Shown in pieces: positions 1 to 10,535 of a stretch of 64,000 nt of DNA; within the stretch, counting starts at the first letter, position 1; every line of letters starts with the position of its first letter. The position numbers and the translations under genes are program-made. The DNA comes from Lichenihabitans psoromatis. GTDB taxonomy: Bacteria > Pseudomonadota > Alphaproteobacteria > Rhizobiales > Beijerinckiaceae. The stretch lies in contig NZ_CP036515.1 in assembly GCF_004323635.1 (NCBI RefSeq), forward strand, positions 372,001 through 436,000, given 5' to 3'. A model generated the notes under the pieces. It was not told where the DNA came from, did no database searches, and worked only from the letters and a program-made list of their open reading frames with translations.

Positions 1-3000
1 TCGTCGAATGGAACGTCGGGGCACGGCGGGTTCTCGGCTGGTCTCAGGAGGAGATCGTCGGCCAGGACATTCGGATCATCTTTACGCCGGAGGATCGCGA
101 GGCCGGCGTCCCCGAACGCGAGATGAGCACCGCCATCGAGGCGGGCCATGCGATGGACCTGCGATGGCACCTGCGCTCCGACGGATCTCGATTTTGGGCC
201 GATGGTCGGATGATGCCGCTGAAAACCATCAGCGGCGAGATCACCGGTTACCTCAAGATCCTGAAGGACGAAACCGGGCTGAAATCCTCCGAAATGCAGA
301 TTTCGGCGCATGGCAATGTTCTCCGTACCATCACCGACACGATCGATACGGCGATCATTCAGGTCGACGCATCCCATCATATCGTCTTCGTCAATCCGGC
401 TGCGGAACGGCTGCTCGGCTGGTCGGCAGCCGATCTCCACGGCCGGTCGTTCTACGACACGCTGTGCTTGTCGCCTGCCGCGGATGAGGCTGACACAAAG
501 GCGCTCCGCGATGTCCTGCAGACCGGCAAGGTCGTTCGCGACATCGAGGCGACGTTCGCGAGGCGTGACGGCACCCCAGCCTATCTGAGTTGCTCGAATA
601 CGCCGATCCTGGTCGACGGTCTCGTGGTCGGGGCCGTGATGGCGGCGCAGGATCGCTCGGCGCGCCACCATGCCGACGAGGCGAACCGAGCCGAGTTGCG
701 GAGACACGAAGCGCTCGCCGAGGTTCTCCGCGCGATAGAAGCGGGTGCAGGCGACCTCGACGCGATCGTGGCGGCTGTCGCCCATGGTGCCTTAAAGGTC
801 ATGCCGCAGGCGATGGGAGCCGCCGTCCAAATGGTCGAGGACGAGCATTGCGTCTATCGCGCTGTCGCCGATCCGGCTTTCGGCGCGGTCGGTCTGCGGC
901 TTCCGCTCGATCGAAGCCTTTCGGGAGCAAGCCTTGCGCTCGGGCGGCCGCTCATCAGCGACGATACGGAATGCGACGATCGCGTCGACCATGATCTCTG
1001 TCATCGGTACGGCATCCGCTCGATCATCGCGGTGCCGATCTCGAGACATGGCGTGTTCATCGGTGTCTTTGAGGCGACGGCGACGACGCCCCAGGCTTTC
1101 GGGCCGCGCGACGTTTTGGTGGCACAAATCCTGGTCGGCCATCTCTCGACGGGGTTTGCCCAGGTCGACGAAGCGCGGGCCTTGCGAAACATGCGTCAAA
1201 GCGAAGAGCGGCTGCAGCTGGCGCTTCACGCTTCGGAGACGATTGGCATCTGGGATTGGGATGTGGCCAATGATCTCTGCTATGCCGATCCTCGCTTCGC
1301 CCGCCTATTTTCGGTTGATCCCGCCGCAGCGGCCGCCGGCCTTCCCATGGCCGATTACGCCCCCGGCATCTTTCCCGACGATCGCGTCTGGATCGGCATA
1401 GCGGTCCGCAAGGCGCTCGCCGAAGGCAGCGATTACGCGATCGAGCATCGCGTTCAACTATCGGACGGGTCCATTCGCTGGCTCGCGGCGCGCGGCCATT
1501 GTTACAACGGGCCGGACGGTCGTCCGAGCCGTTTTCCAGGCGCTGTCGTCGATATCACGGAGCGCAAGCGGATCGAGACCTCGCTCCGTACCGCCGAAAC
1601 CAACGCGAAACTCGCGGTCCGCGCGGCTGGCCTCGGCTTGTGGGATTACGAGCCCGCGATCGACGTCATCACCTGGGATGATCGGTGTCGCGCGATTTTC
1701 GGCCTCGGCGCCGATGTCACGATGAGCATCGAACGCTTGATGAGCCATTTGACGCCGGCCGGACGCACCAATCTCCGCATGATCGTTCAAAACGCGTTGG
1801 CGGATGGACGGCTTGCCGATCAAGCGCATGAGTTCGAGATCCAGCGACCCGACGGCAGCGACGATCGCTGGATCGAAGTGTCGGCTCAGGCCTTCTTCAC
1901 TGACGGGCGCTGCAGCCGCATCATCGGGACGATCGGCGACATCACCGACCGCAAGCGCCTGGAAGCGGCTTTACGGGAAGACGAGCAGCGGTTTCGCTCA
2001 ATGGCCGAAACCATTCCGCAGCTGGCCTGGATGGCCGCACCGGACGGCAACATCTTTTGGTATAACGAGCGCTGGTTTGACTATACAGGCACGACGCTCG
2101 ACGAGGTGCGCGGCCAAGGATGGCGCATCGCCCATCATCCCGACATGGTCGACGATGTGGCAGATCGGCTCCACGCCTGTTTTCGCGACGGCACACCCTG
2201 GGAGGACACCTTTCTGCTGCGCGGGCGCGATGGCTCGTACCGCTGGTTCCTCTCGCGCGCGATGCCGATCCGCGAGGAGAATGGCACGATCCTCCGCTGG
2301 TTCGGGACCAATACCGACGTCGACGACCAGATTCGGGCGCGCGAGGCGCAAGTACGATTCGGCGAGGATCTCGAGCGGCAGGTCGCATCCCGCACGCAGG
2401 AACTCAGCCTCGCCAATGCACGATTGGTGGCCGAAATGGCCGACCGACAGCGTGCCGAGGACGCGCTCCGCCAATCTCAGAAGATGGAGGCGGTTGGGCA
2501 ACTCACCGGCGGCATCGCGCATGACTTCAACAATCTGCTGACCGGCATCACGGGCAGCCTGGACCTGATGCGAAAACGCATTGCCCAGGGCAGGATCGGG
2601 GAACTCGATCGCTACATGACGGCAGCGGGAACGTCGGCTCAACGCGCAGCCGCGCTCACGCATCGCCTGCTCGCCTTTGCGCGCCGCCAACCGCTGGACG
2701 CCAAGCCCGTCGACGCCAACGCACTTGTGGCCTCGATGGAGGATCTCTTCCAACGCACGCTCGGCGAAGCGATTGATATCAGCCTGCGCCTGTCGCCGGA
2801 TCTCTGGACCACGTTATGCGATCCGCATCAGCTCGAAAATGCGCTTCTGAACCTCGTCATCAATGCACGCGATGCGATGCCTGATGGCGGTATGTTGACG
2901 ATCGAGACCAACAATATCGAGATCGACGAGGCTGAAGCCCTGATCGATCCCGACCGACGGCCCGGGCAATATGTGACGTTGCAGGTCAGCGATACCGGCA

Positions 3001-3608
3001 TGGGCATGGAGCCGGACGTCATGGCTCGCATCTTCGAGCCGTTCTTCACCACCAAGCCGATCGGCCAGGGAACGGGGCTCGGCCTCTCGATGATCTATGG
3101 GTTCGCGCGCCAATCCGAAGGTCACGTCAGGGTCGAGTCGGCGCTTGGCCTCGGCACGACCTTCACGCTGATGGTGCCTCGCTTCGCCGGAGCGAGCCAA
3201 CCGAACGATCTCGCGTCACCCACCTCTCTTCCGGCGACGGCGGATGGCGAAACGGTTCTCGTGGTCGAGGACGATGCCGTGGTGCGCGCGCTCGTGCTCG
3301 ATGTGCTGCGCGAACTCGGGTACCAGACCCTTGAGGCTCCGGACGGCATGGGCGGTCTCTCGATCCTGCAGGGTCGGGCACGGGTCGATCTCGTCGTAAC
3401 GGACGTCGGCCTTCCCGGCCTGAATGGGCGTCAATTGGCCGAAATGGCACGCGCAAGCCGGCCGGGTCTGAAGGTGTTGTTCATCACGGGTTATGCCGAG
3501 AACGCCGCTTTCGGGCATGGCGCGCCCGACGCATCGATGCAGATGATCACCAAGCCATTCGCGATCAACGATCTCGCCACCAAGGTTCGCGAGATGCTGA
3601 CACAATAA
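1..3608 (+). CDS. Multi-PAS/GAF hybrid sensor histidine kinase (5' end outside window)
   Basis: The reading frame is open from base 3, and the codons before the first internal ATG (123) already encode PAS-like sequence (VEWNVGARRVLGWSQEEIVG), so the true start lies upstream. Domains in order: a partial PAS; a second PAS near base 310; a GAF-like segment near 700-1180; three more PAS/PAC units (about 1200-1570, 1590-1960, 1980-2330); a HisKA box with the phospho-acceptor His in IAHDFNN (codon at 2520); an HATPase domain (NLVINARDAMPDGG, DTGMGM, GTGLGLS); and a C-terminal receiver with acceptor Asp in TDVGLPG (codon at 3402) and Lys in KPF. No transmembrane segment is visible, so the visible part looks cytosolic. 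There is no DNA-binding output domain, so the receiver probably feeds a phosphorelay. No partner regulator is adjacent. Signal unknown. Confidence 0.93.
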   Translation, partial: VEWNVGARRVLGWSQEEIVGQDIRIIFTPEDREAGVPEREMSTAIEAGHAMDLRWHLRSDGSRFWADGRMMPLKTISGEITGYLKILKDETGLKSSEMQISAHGNVLRTITDTIDTAIIQVDASHHIVFVNPAAERLLGWSAADLHGRSFYDTLCLSPAADEADTKALRDVLQTGKVVRDIEATFARRDGTPAYLSCSNTPILVDGLVVGAVMAAQDRSARHHADEANRAELRRHEALAEVLRAIEAGAGDLDAIVAAVAHGALKVMPQAMGAAVQMVEDEHCVYRAVADPAFGAVGLRLPLDRSLSGASLALGRPLISDDTECDDRVDHDLCHRYGIRSIIAVPISRHGVFIGVFEATATTPQAFGPRDVLVAQILVGHLSTGFAQVDEARALRNMRQSEERLQLALHASETIGIWDWDVANDLCYADPRFARLFSVDPAAAAAGLPMADYAPGIFPDDRVWIGIAVRKALAEGSDYAIEHRVQLSDGSIRWLAARGHCYNGPDGRPSRFPGAVVDITERKRIETSLRTAETNAKLAVRAAGLGLWDYEPAIDVITWDDRCRAIFGLGADVTMSIERLMSHLTPAGRTNLRMIVQNALADGRLADQAHEFEIQRPDGSDDRWIEVSAQAFFTDGRCSRIIGTIGDITDRKRLEAALREDEQRFRSMAETIPQLAWMAAPDGNIFWYNERWFDYTGTTLDEVRGQGWRIAHHPDMVDDVADRLHACFRDGTPWEDTFLLRGRDGSYRWFLSRAMPIREENGTILRWFGTNTDVDDQIRAREAQVRFGEDLERQVASRTQELSLANARLVAEMADRQRAEDALRQSQKMEAVGQLTGGIAHDFNNLLTGITGSLDLMRKRIAQGRIGELDRYMTAAGTSAQRAAALTHRLLAFARRQPLDAKPVDANALVASMEDLFQRTLGEAIDISLRLSPDLWTTLCDPHQLENALLNLVINARDAMPDGGMLTIETNNIEIDEAEALIDPDRRPGQYVTLQVSDTGMGMEPDVMARIFEPFFTTKPIGQGTGLGLSMIYGFARQSEGHVRVESALGLGTTFTLMVPRFAGASQPNDLASPTSLPATADGETVLVVEDDAVVRALVLDVLRELGYQTLEAPDGMGGLSILQGRARVDLVVTDVGLPGLNGRQLAEMARASRPGLKVLFITGYAENAAFGHGAPDASMQMITKPFAINDLATKVREMLTQ

Positions 3609-3631
3609 AAAAGGCCGGCTTTCGCCGGCCT
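3607..3631 (-). terminator. Rho-independent terminator of ppa
   Basis: An 8-bp stem, AGGCCGGC (3612-3619) with GCCGGCCT (3624-3631), is preceded on the plus strand by a run of A (3607-3612). That gives a U run after the hairpin on the minus strand, so it best serves the leftward ppa gene. It also sits directly behind the rightward kinase stop codon. Confidence 0.75.
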
Positions 3632-3662
3632 CTAAAATCGCGATGGAGATCAAGTCCCCGCG

Positions 3663-4208
3663 TCAGCCCTTGGCGGCTTTCGCGGCCTTGGCGCGCTCGA
3701 TTCCCTGAAGGATCAACTCACGCGCCTCGGCGGCATCGCACCACCGGACGATCTTGACCCATTTATTAGGTTCGAGATCCTTGTAGTGCTGAAAGAAATG
3801 CTCGATCTGCTCAAGCGTGATCGCTGGCAAATCGGTATAGTTCAGCACTTTCTCATAGCGTCGCGTCAGCTTGTTGGCCGGAACCGCGATGATCTTCTCG
3901 TCGCCGCCGCCCTCGTCCTCCATGATGAGCGCCCCGACGACGCGGCACGCCATCACGGCGCCTGGAATGATCGCCCGCGTATTGGCCACGATCACGTCGC
4001 ATGGATCGCCATCATCAGACAGCGTATGCGGAATGAACCCATAATTCCCCGGATACCGCATGGCCGTGTAGAGAAAGCGATCGACCACGAGAGCGCCGGC
4101 TTCCTTGTCCATCTCGTATTTGATGGGCTCGCCGCCAATCGGCACCTCGATGATGACATTCACTTCATCGGGTGGATTCTTGCCGATCGATACGGCTTCG
4201 AGTTTCAT
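3663..4208 (-). CDS. ppa: Inorganic pyrophosphatase (family I)
   Basis: A 181-residue cytosolic soluble pyrophosphatase that hydrolyses PPi to phosphate and so pulls biosynthetic reactions forward. The family I signature DGDPCDV is present, with the usual upstream [11 protein letters not shown] segment and Lys/Tyr metal-phosphate residues (LTRRYEKV). Length fits bacterial hexameric enzymes (about 170-180 residues). An in-frame GTG lies two codons upstream (4214), but the ATG at 4208 has a GGAG seven bases ahead and matches the usual family N-terminus ([13 protein letters not shown]). It is convergent with the kinase gene, shares the hairpin at 3612-3631, and looks monocistronic. Confidence 0.95.
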   Translation of the reverse strand: MKLEAVSIGKNPPDEVNVIIEVPIGGEPIKYEMDKEAGALVVDRFLYTAMRYPGNYGFIPHTLSDDGDPCDVIVANTRAIIPGAVMACRVVGALIMEDEGGGDEKIIAVPANKLTRRYEKVLNYTDLPAITLEQIEHFFQHYKDLEPNKWVKIVRWCDAAEARELILQGIERAKAAKAAKG

Positions 4209-4337
4209 CGTCACGCTCCGAATACGCCTAACAGACGGGCACTGCCCGAGGGGACCATAACCGTAGACGGCCTCAGTTAATAGACCACCTCGTCCGGCGA
4301 GCCGCCATTTGGCTTGAGCGTTCCAAAGCGTGCCGCT

Positions 4338-4844
4338 TCACTTGAAGCCAAATGCGACGCGGCCACGAACTTCGCTTCCAAACCGCTCCTCGGCCTCGCG
4401 AATGACCTGACCGCCGAGATGCCGATAGAACGACAATGCGCGTTCGTTGTCGGCCAGCGCCCAGACGAGCGTCGACGTATAGCCATGATTGGCAAGGTCC
4501 CGCCGCGCGGCGTCGAACAGACGACGGCCAAAGCCGAGCCCTTGAAATTCCGGCGCCAAGTAAAGCTCGAATAATTCGCCGCCATAGGGCATCGACGGCA
4601 CACGGTTGCGGCCGTAGCTCGCATAACCGGCAATCGATTCGTCAAAGTCGAGAACAGTGAGCCGGGTGCCTCGAACGATCGCCGTGTGCCACCATTTGGG
4701 CCCCCGGCGCGCGATCATTTTTTCGAGTTCCCGCCCAGGGATAATACCCCGGTAGGCGTCCCGCCAAGCCGCATCATGAACCTCGGCGATGTCGAAGGCA
4801 TCGCCGGTTCGAGCGCCTCTGATGGTGACCACAGTCTCGACCAT
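4338..4844 (-). CDS. GNAT-family N-acetyltransferase
   Basis: A 168-residue protein with the GNAT fold signature. An N-terminal alpha/beta segment (IRGARTGDAFDIAEVHDAAW) is followed by the acetyl-CoA pyrophosphate-binding motif A, LYLAPEFQGLGFGRRL (Q/RxxGxG/A pattern), and a C-terminal ALSFYRHLGG motif B. It should transfer an acetyl group from acetyl-CoA to an amine; the substrate cannot be told. It stands alone between ppa and the helicase gene on the same strand, and the ribosome-binding site is weak. The class is clear, the role is not. Confidence 0.85.
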   Translation of the reverse strand: MVETVVTIRGARTGDAFDIAEVHDAAWRDAYRGIIPGRELEKMIARRGPKWWHTAIVRGTRLTVLDFDESIAGYASYGRNRVPSMPYGGELFELYLAPEFQGLGFGRRLFDAARRDLANHGYTSTLVWALADNERALSFYRHLGGQVIREAEERFGSEVRGRVAFGFK

Positions 4845-4965
4845 GGCCGATGGTATGGCGGGCCGACGGCGGGAGGCAAGGCCTCACCGCCATTTTTTAT
4901 GCCGGTCCGTTACCTGCTCCGTGGCCCGGGCCGTGATCGACACGGACCGGACATCGAGACCGCGA

Positions 4966-6330
<1,365 letters not shown>

Positions 6331-6595
6331 GATATGGGGTTCTTTCGTGGAGTTCAGGACGCAGCGATGACGCCGATCGGACACGCAGCCAAACAAAGGC
6401 TGCGATCCGTGCACTTGCCCTTGCGTGAGCCGGGCCGTCGTCAGGGTGCTTCGGTCATCAAGCGCGGAGTTATGGAACTCCGTTCACGCGGCTTCGTGCG
6501 CCAAGCACGTCTTCTGACCCGGCGCTGCTATGCGCGTTACCGTGCGATAAGTCAATGCGAGGGGAACTCTCGCCCGCCGCCGTCGAGAGCTCGGA

Positions 6596-7159
6596 TCAGG
6601 GCTGGCTGGTCGCCGAGAGGTCGACATCGACATTCACCTCGAAGGCGACGTAATCGGCCGTCGTCCAAGCGCCCTGCCCCACACCAAAGGCAGTGCGGAT
6701 CACCTGGGCCTTACCGACCGCGTGAGCCGTGTTGCCGCTGATCGACAAGGTGAAGGGCAGCACCACCGGCTTGCTGATCCGACGGATCGTCAGGGTGCCG
6801 TCCGCCTCATAGGCGTCGCCGCCCTTGGGCTTGAAGCCTGTGGCCTCGAACGTGGCTTGCGGAAATGTCGTCACATCGAACCAGTCGGCGCCGGGCAGCG
6901 CTTCGTCCCGCTGCTGATCGCCCGTTTTGGCGCTGGCCATGTCGATCGTGACCAGAGCGTGAGCCGCCTCCGGCTTGGCGGGATCGAAGTCGATCGTCGC
7001 CTTGAAGGTCTTGAAGGTCCCAGAGAAGGGCTCGCCCGTCTGGGTCCCCGAAAACGTGATCTTGCTTTTGGCCGGATCGACCGTCCAGGTCGCGGCCGAG
7101 GCAGCGGTTCCGGACAACAACGCGATTGCGACGGCAGTCGAAAGCATGCGGAGCATCAT
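6596..7159 (-). CDS. yceI: YceI-family periplasmic lipid-binding-like protein
   Basis: A 187-residue exported protein with a clear Sec signal peptide (hydrophobic LSTAVAIALLSGTAASA, cleavage likely after ASA-A). It has the YceI beta-barrel pattern: TWTVDPAKSKITFSG near the start, ATIDFDPAKPEAA, and the terminal strand VAFEVNVDVDL. YceI proteins bind long isoprenoid or fatty molecules; the ligand here is unknown. The start at 7159 has GAGG seven bases upstream, lying inside the end of the cytochrome b561 gene whose stop is at 7161-7163. The pair is therefore probably translationally coupled. A cytochrome b561 next to yceI is a common pairing (yceJ-yceI in E. coli). Confidence 0.9.
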   Translation of the reverse strand: MMLRMLSTAVAIALLSGTAASAATWTVDPAKSKITFSGTQTGEPFSGTFKTFKATIDFDPAKPEAAHALVTIDMASAKTGDQQRDEALPGADWFDVTTFPQATFEATGFKPKGGDAYEADGTLTIRRISKPVVLPFTLSISGNTAHAVGKAQVIRTAFGVGQGAWTTADYVAFEVNVDVDLSATSQP

Positions 7160-7160
7160 G

Positions 7161-7772
7161 TCATGGCCTCGTGGTCGATCGCGCACCGAACCGGGGCAGC
7201 CCCGGGATCATGCGCTGCAAAATCGTATCCTGCTCGATGAAGTAGTGCCGCAAGGCCGCACCTGCGTGAAGGGCCACGAAAGCGATCAGAACGTAAGCCC
7301 CGTAGGCGTGGACCATTTCCAGTACAGAACCGACGGACTTCTTGCTGGCGGCCGGAAGGCTCGACAGAAAGCTTAGATGCGGCCAGGGCAGCACCCCGTA
7401 GAGGACGGTTGGAAGGTTGAACGGCGATGCGGAAACGAGCGCCCAGCCGACCAGTGGCAATCCGATCATGAAGGCATAGAGCACCACATGGGTGCCTTCA
7501 GCGGCTCCCCGCTCCCAGGCCGGCATCTCAGCCGGCAAGGTTGGAGGCCGATGGCTGAACCGCCAGACGAGGCGGAGCACAGCCAAGATCAAAATGGTGA
7601 GACCGACCGACTTATGGAGTTGATAGAGCCGAAACTTGTTAGCGGGTGCCAACGAGCCATGAACCATCAGGAGGCCCATCACCACCATGGCGAGGATCGC
7701 CAAACCGATGAGCCAGTGCAGCGCGATTGCCACGCTCGTATACCGTTGGCCGCGCTCGACGGATGCACTCAT
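7161..7772 (-). CDS. Cytochrome b561 family membrane protein
   Basis: A 203-residue four-helix membrane protein of the prokaryotic cytochrome b561 (YodB/YceJ) type. Four hydrophobic stretches are visible (about residues 15-37, 52-70, 92-112, 151-172). Candidate haem ligands lie in ALHW, LHKSVG, VHAYGAY and ALHAGAALRHYF. The expected role is electron transfer across the inner membrane between quinol and a periplasmic partner. It is the first gene of a two-gene unit with the downstream yceI (one base between stop and ATG), and another yceI gene lies just upstream on the same strand. What it reduces cannot be read from the sequence. Confidence 0.9.
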   Translation of the reverse strand: MSASVERGQRYTSVAIALHWLIGLAILAMVVMGLLMVHGSLAPANKFRLYQLHKSVGLTILILAVLRLVWRFSHRPPTLPAEMPAWERGAAEGTHVVLYAFMIGLPLVGWALVSASPFNLPTVLYGVLPWPHLSFLSSLPAASKKSVGSVLEMVHAYGAYVLIAFVALHAGAALRHYFIEQDTILQRMIPGLPRFGARSTTRP

Positions 7773-7797
7773 GGCTGGCTCGCCCGTTGCTGTGAAG

Positions 7798-7828
7798 AAA
7801 AAAGGGGATCGTCTTTGCCGATCCCCTT
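7798..7828 (-). terminator. Rho-independent terminator after the second yceI gene
   Basis: A 10-bp stem, AAGGGGATCG (7802-7811) with CGATCCCCTT (7819-7828), has a 7-base loop. The plus-strand A run at 7798-7803 gives a U tail on the minus strand. It separates the 7845-8447 gene from the cytochrome b561-yceI pair, so these are likely two transcription units. Confidence 0.85.
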
Positions 7829-7844
7829 CATGTCGCGTGTCGGT

Positions 7845-8447
7845 TTACTTGGCGTGTTCGAACGAGCCGCTGATGATCAGATCGACGTCGTCGCCGATGA
7901 GCGGCACGTAGGTCTTCACACCGAAGTCGCTGCGCTTGATCTTGCCCTTCGCTTCGAAGCCGGCCGTGTAGCTCTTGCTTAGCGGGTTCGTGCCAGCGTT
8001 GACGTAGGTCACGGCGAGCGTCACCGGCTTCGTCACGCCATGCAGCGTCAGGTCGCCGGTCACGTTGGCGGTGCTGGCGCCGGTCTTCGTCACCTTCGTG
8101 GATTTAAAGGTCGTGTCCGGGAACTTGGTGGCGTCCAGCCACTGGTCACCCTTCAACTCGTCCAGCAGCTTGGGGCTCGGGACCGAGACGCTCGCGGTCT
8201 TGATCGTCACGTCCAGCTTGCTGGCGTCGGGCTTCGCCGGGTCGAGATCGAGGGTGCCGGCCGTGTCGGTGAACGAGCCATAATAGGTGGTGAAACCCAT
8301 GTGGTTGACGCCGAACAGAACCTGCGTGTGGTTCGGATCGACATTGTATTTGCCGGCCTCGACCTTGGCGGGCTCAACTTTGGTCTGCGCCAAAGCCGGG
8401 ACGCTGAGCAGAGCCACGAGGCTCAGGGCGGATACGGTACGAAACAT
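7845..8447 (-). CDS. yceI: YceI-family exported protein (second copy)
   Basis: A 200-residue exported protein with a Sec signal peptide (MFRTVSALSLVALLSVPALA, cleavage near ALA-Q). The YceI fold is shown by YNVDPNHTQVLFGVNHMGF, GTLDLDPAKPDASK, a DVTI strand, TGDLTLHGVTKPVTL, and a C-terminal RSDFGVKTYVPLIGDDVDL. It differs clearly from the neighbouring YceI protein, so the two are old paralogues. The start at 8447 is preferred over the GTG codons at 8450 and 8468 because a GGAG lies 10 bases ahead of the ATG and the signal peptide begins there. The ligand is unknown. Confidence 0.9.
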   Translation of the reverse strand: MFRTVSALSLVALLSVPALAQTKVEPAKVEAGKYNVDPNHTQVLFGVNHMGFTTYYGSFTDTAGTLDLDPAKPDASKLDVTIKTASVSVPSPKLLDELKGDQWLDATKFPDTTFKSTKVTKTGASTANVTGDLTLHGVTKPVTLAVTYVNAGTNPLSKSYTAGFEAKGKIKRSDFGVKTYVPLIGDDVDLIISGSFEHAK

Positions 8448-8570
8448 CACAGGACTTCTCCAATGCACAACCGAGGGGCGAGCCCTCGTGAAGACGACTC
8501 TCGATAGCGCAATCGGACCATCGTCAAAATCACCAAAATTTCGCGAACTATCATCGGAATTTTAGATAGT

Positions 8571-9809
8571 TCAACCGCGCAGCTTGCGGTCGCGCTTGGC
8601 CAGCGTGCGAAGCCGCAGCGCATTCAACTTGATGAACCCGGCCGCGTCGCGATGGTCATAGGCCACCGCGCCCTCCTCGAAGGTCACAAGATCCTGATCG
8701 TAGAGCGAGTTGGGCGACGAGCGACCGACCAGAATCGTATTGCCCTTGTAGAGCTTGATGCGGACCTGGCCCGACACGTGGGTTTGGCTCTTGTCGATCA
8801 AGGCCTGCAGCATCTCGCGCTCGGGCGAGAACCAGAAGCCGTTGTAGATCAGCTCGGCATATTTCGGCATCAACTCGTCTTTGAGATGAGCCGCGCCACG
8901 ATCGAGCGTGATCGATTCGATGCCGCGATGCGCGACCGCCAGAATGGTGCCGCCTGGCGTCTCGTACATGCCGCGCGATTTCATCCCCACGAATCGATTC
9001 TCGACGAGATCGAGCCGACCGATGCCGTTGATGCGGGCAAGATCGTTGAGCTTCGCCAGCAACGTCGCTGGCGACAGCGCCTCGCCATCGACCGCGATGG
9101 GGTCACCCTTCTCGAAGTCGATCGTGATGTAGGTCGGCTTATCGGGGGCATCCTCTGGCGAGATGGTGCGGCTGTACACGTAATCCGGCACTTCCTCGGC
9201 GGGATCCTCCAGCACCTTCCCCTCGGACGACGCATGCAGGAGGTTGGCATCGACCGAGAACGGGGCATCGCCGCGCTTGTCCTTGGCGATCGGAATCTGG
9301 TTCTTCTCCGCAAACTCGAGCAACGCGCTGCGCGAGGTCAGATCCCATTCGCGCCAGGGGGCGATGACCTTGATGTCCGGCTCGAGTGCGTAATAGGCGA
9401 GCTCGTAACGCACCTGATCGTTACCCTTCCCGGTCGATCCGTGCGAAACGGCATCGGCGCCAAGCTTGCGGGCGATTTCGATCTGCTTCTTTGCGATCAG
9501 CGGCCGGGCGATGGACGTTCCGAGGAGATAAAGTCCCTCGTATTGCGCGTTGGCGCGGAACATCGGGAAGACATAATCGCGCACGAATTCCTCGCGGAGA
9601 TCCTCAATGAAGATGTGCTCCGGCTTGATGCCCAGCAGCAACGCCTTGTCGCGCGCCGGGCCAAGCTCCTCACCCTGGCCGAGATCGGCCGTGAAGGTGA
9701 TGACCTCGCAGCCATAGGTGGTCTGCAACCATTTCAGGATGATCGACGTGTCGAGACCGCCCGAATAGGCGAGCACGACGCGTTTAATGGCTTTGTCTTG
9801 GGTGGGCAT
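8571..9809 (-). CDS. argG: Argininosuccinate synthase
   Basis: A 412-residue enzyme that joins citrulline and aspartate using ATP to make argininosuccinate, the penultimate step of arginine synthesis. The N-type ATP pyrophosphatase P-loop [12 protein letters not shown] is at residues 11-22. Other family landmarks are [35 protein letters not shown], and the C-terminal [19 protein letters not shown]. Length is normal for the family. It sits alone on the minus strand, with 123 bases to the next gene downstream and about 90 bases to the hypothetical gene upstream. No obvious regulatory site was seen. Confidence 0.97.
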   Translation of the reverse strand: MPTQDKAIKRVVLAYSGGLDTSIILKWLQTTYGCEVITFTADLGQGEELGPARDKALLLGIKPEHIFIEDLREEFVRDYVFPMFRANAQYEGLYLLGTSIARPLIAKKQIEIARKLGADAVSHGSTGKGNDQVRYELAYYALEPDIKVIAPWREWDLTSRSALLEFAEKNQIPIAKDKRGDAPFSVDANLLHASSEGKVLEDPAEEVPDYVYSRTISPEDAPDKPTYITIDFEKGDPIAVDGEALSPATLLAKLNDLARINGIGRLDLVENRFVGMKSRGMYETPGGTILAVAHRGIESITLDRGAAHLKDELMPKYAELIYNGFWFSPEREMLQALIDKSQTHVSGQVRIKLYKGNTILVGRSSPNSLYDQDLVTFEEGAVAYDHRDAAGFIKLNALRLRTLAKRDRKLRG

Positions 9810-9900
9810 GCGGATTCCATCCTGAACCTGACAGTGGCGCGGGTCTTTCGACCTTATAGGCGGTGAAAAACCCGATGCAACCGCGCCCCTTACGCAACGC

Positions 9901-10299
9901 CTAACGGGTCCGGACTGTCATAGCGAAAGGATAGCCGGGTTCACCCTTTATGGCCAAACGCCGCACTTCTTCGCCAGCTCGCTGGAAAAGATCCCTGCCG
10001 CCCGAAGCCTCGTCGAGGATCGATTTCAGCTCTCCCTTGAGCGCGAGGGTATCGGGCGGCGGGCGATGACGCCCATCCGGCTTTCGCGTAAATTGCGTCG
10101 CCTGATCATCGGCAACCTGTCGGAGTTCCGATATCAACGCCGGGCTTGACTGGAAGCACTCGCGCGTGAGGCTCAAGTAAGCAATGAGTTCGGCTTTCGA
10201 GCCGAGACGATGAGCGATGTCCATCGCATCATCTTTCGCGACCTTCTCACCCAAAAAGAGCGAAAAGGCGCTGATGACAAGGTCAGGAGACAGCGACAA
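9901..10299 (-). CDS. Hypothetical protein overlapping the 3' end of the broken glycosyltransferase gene
   Basis: An unrecognised 132-residue protein, soluble and mostly helical in appearance, with a Pro/Arg-rich central stretch ([12 protein letters not shown]) and no signal peptide or motif I can name. The longest start is TTG at 10299, which overlaps the end of the glycosyltransferase frame (stop at 10283-10285) by 17 bases, with a weak GAGTC eight bases upstream. That overlap suggests it was the last gene of the glycosyltransferase operon and was translationally coupled to it. The IS element now sits between it and the rest of the operon, so its expression may be lost or altered. It may be a real small gene; confidence is moderate. 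Confidence 0.5.
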   Translation of the reverse strand: MSLSPDLVISAFSLFLGEKVAKDDAMDIAHRLGSKAELIAYLSLTRECFQSSPALISELRQVADDQATQFTRKPDGRHRPPPDTLALKGELKSILDEASGGRDLFQRAGEEVRRLAIKGEPGYPFAMTVRTR

Positions 10300-10507
10300 G
10301 TCGTTTGACTCCCTGGTCGTAAGCGGTCCGAAGGTCGGCTTCGATCATCTGCGCCATGATCTCGACTGTATATTTCTCCTCGAAGGACGCCCGAGCTCCC
10401 CTGCTCAGTCGGCTGAGGCGTTTGCCGTCCCGAGCAAGGTCAATCACCTTATCGCAATAGGCAGCATCGTCGCCGGGGGCCACCAGCACACCATTTTGAC
10501 CGTCCAC
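10283..10507 (-). pseudogene. C-terminal remnant of the IS-interrupted glycosyltransferase
   Basis: These bases encode the missing 74-residue end of the glycosyltransferase at 11713-13734 (DGQNGVLVAPGDDAAYCDKV and onward to the stop at 10283). Joining the two sides with one copy of the CAC duplication gives an unbroken reading frame (GGLKEVV-V-DGQNGVLVAPG), the typical end of a GT4 domain. The fragment has no start of its own and is separated from its N-terminus by the 1250-bp IS element, so it should not be translated. There is no visible decay in either half, which points to a recent insertion. Confidence 0.9.
10505..10507. repeat. Target-site duplication (CAC), left copy
   Basis: CAC immediately outside the left IS end matches CAC at 11758-11760 immediately outside the right end. 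A 3-bp duplication is typical of several IS3 subgroups. Confidence 0.8.
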
Positions 10508-10535
10508 TGGAGTGGGCCCCTTCCGGTGGACGGTT

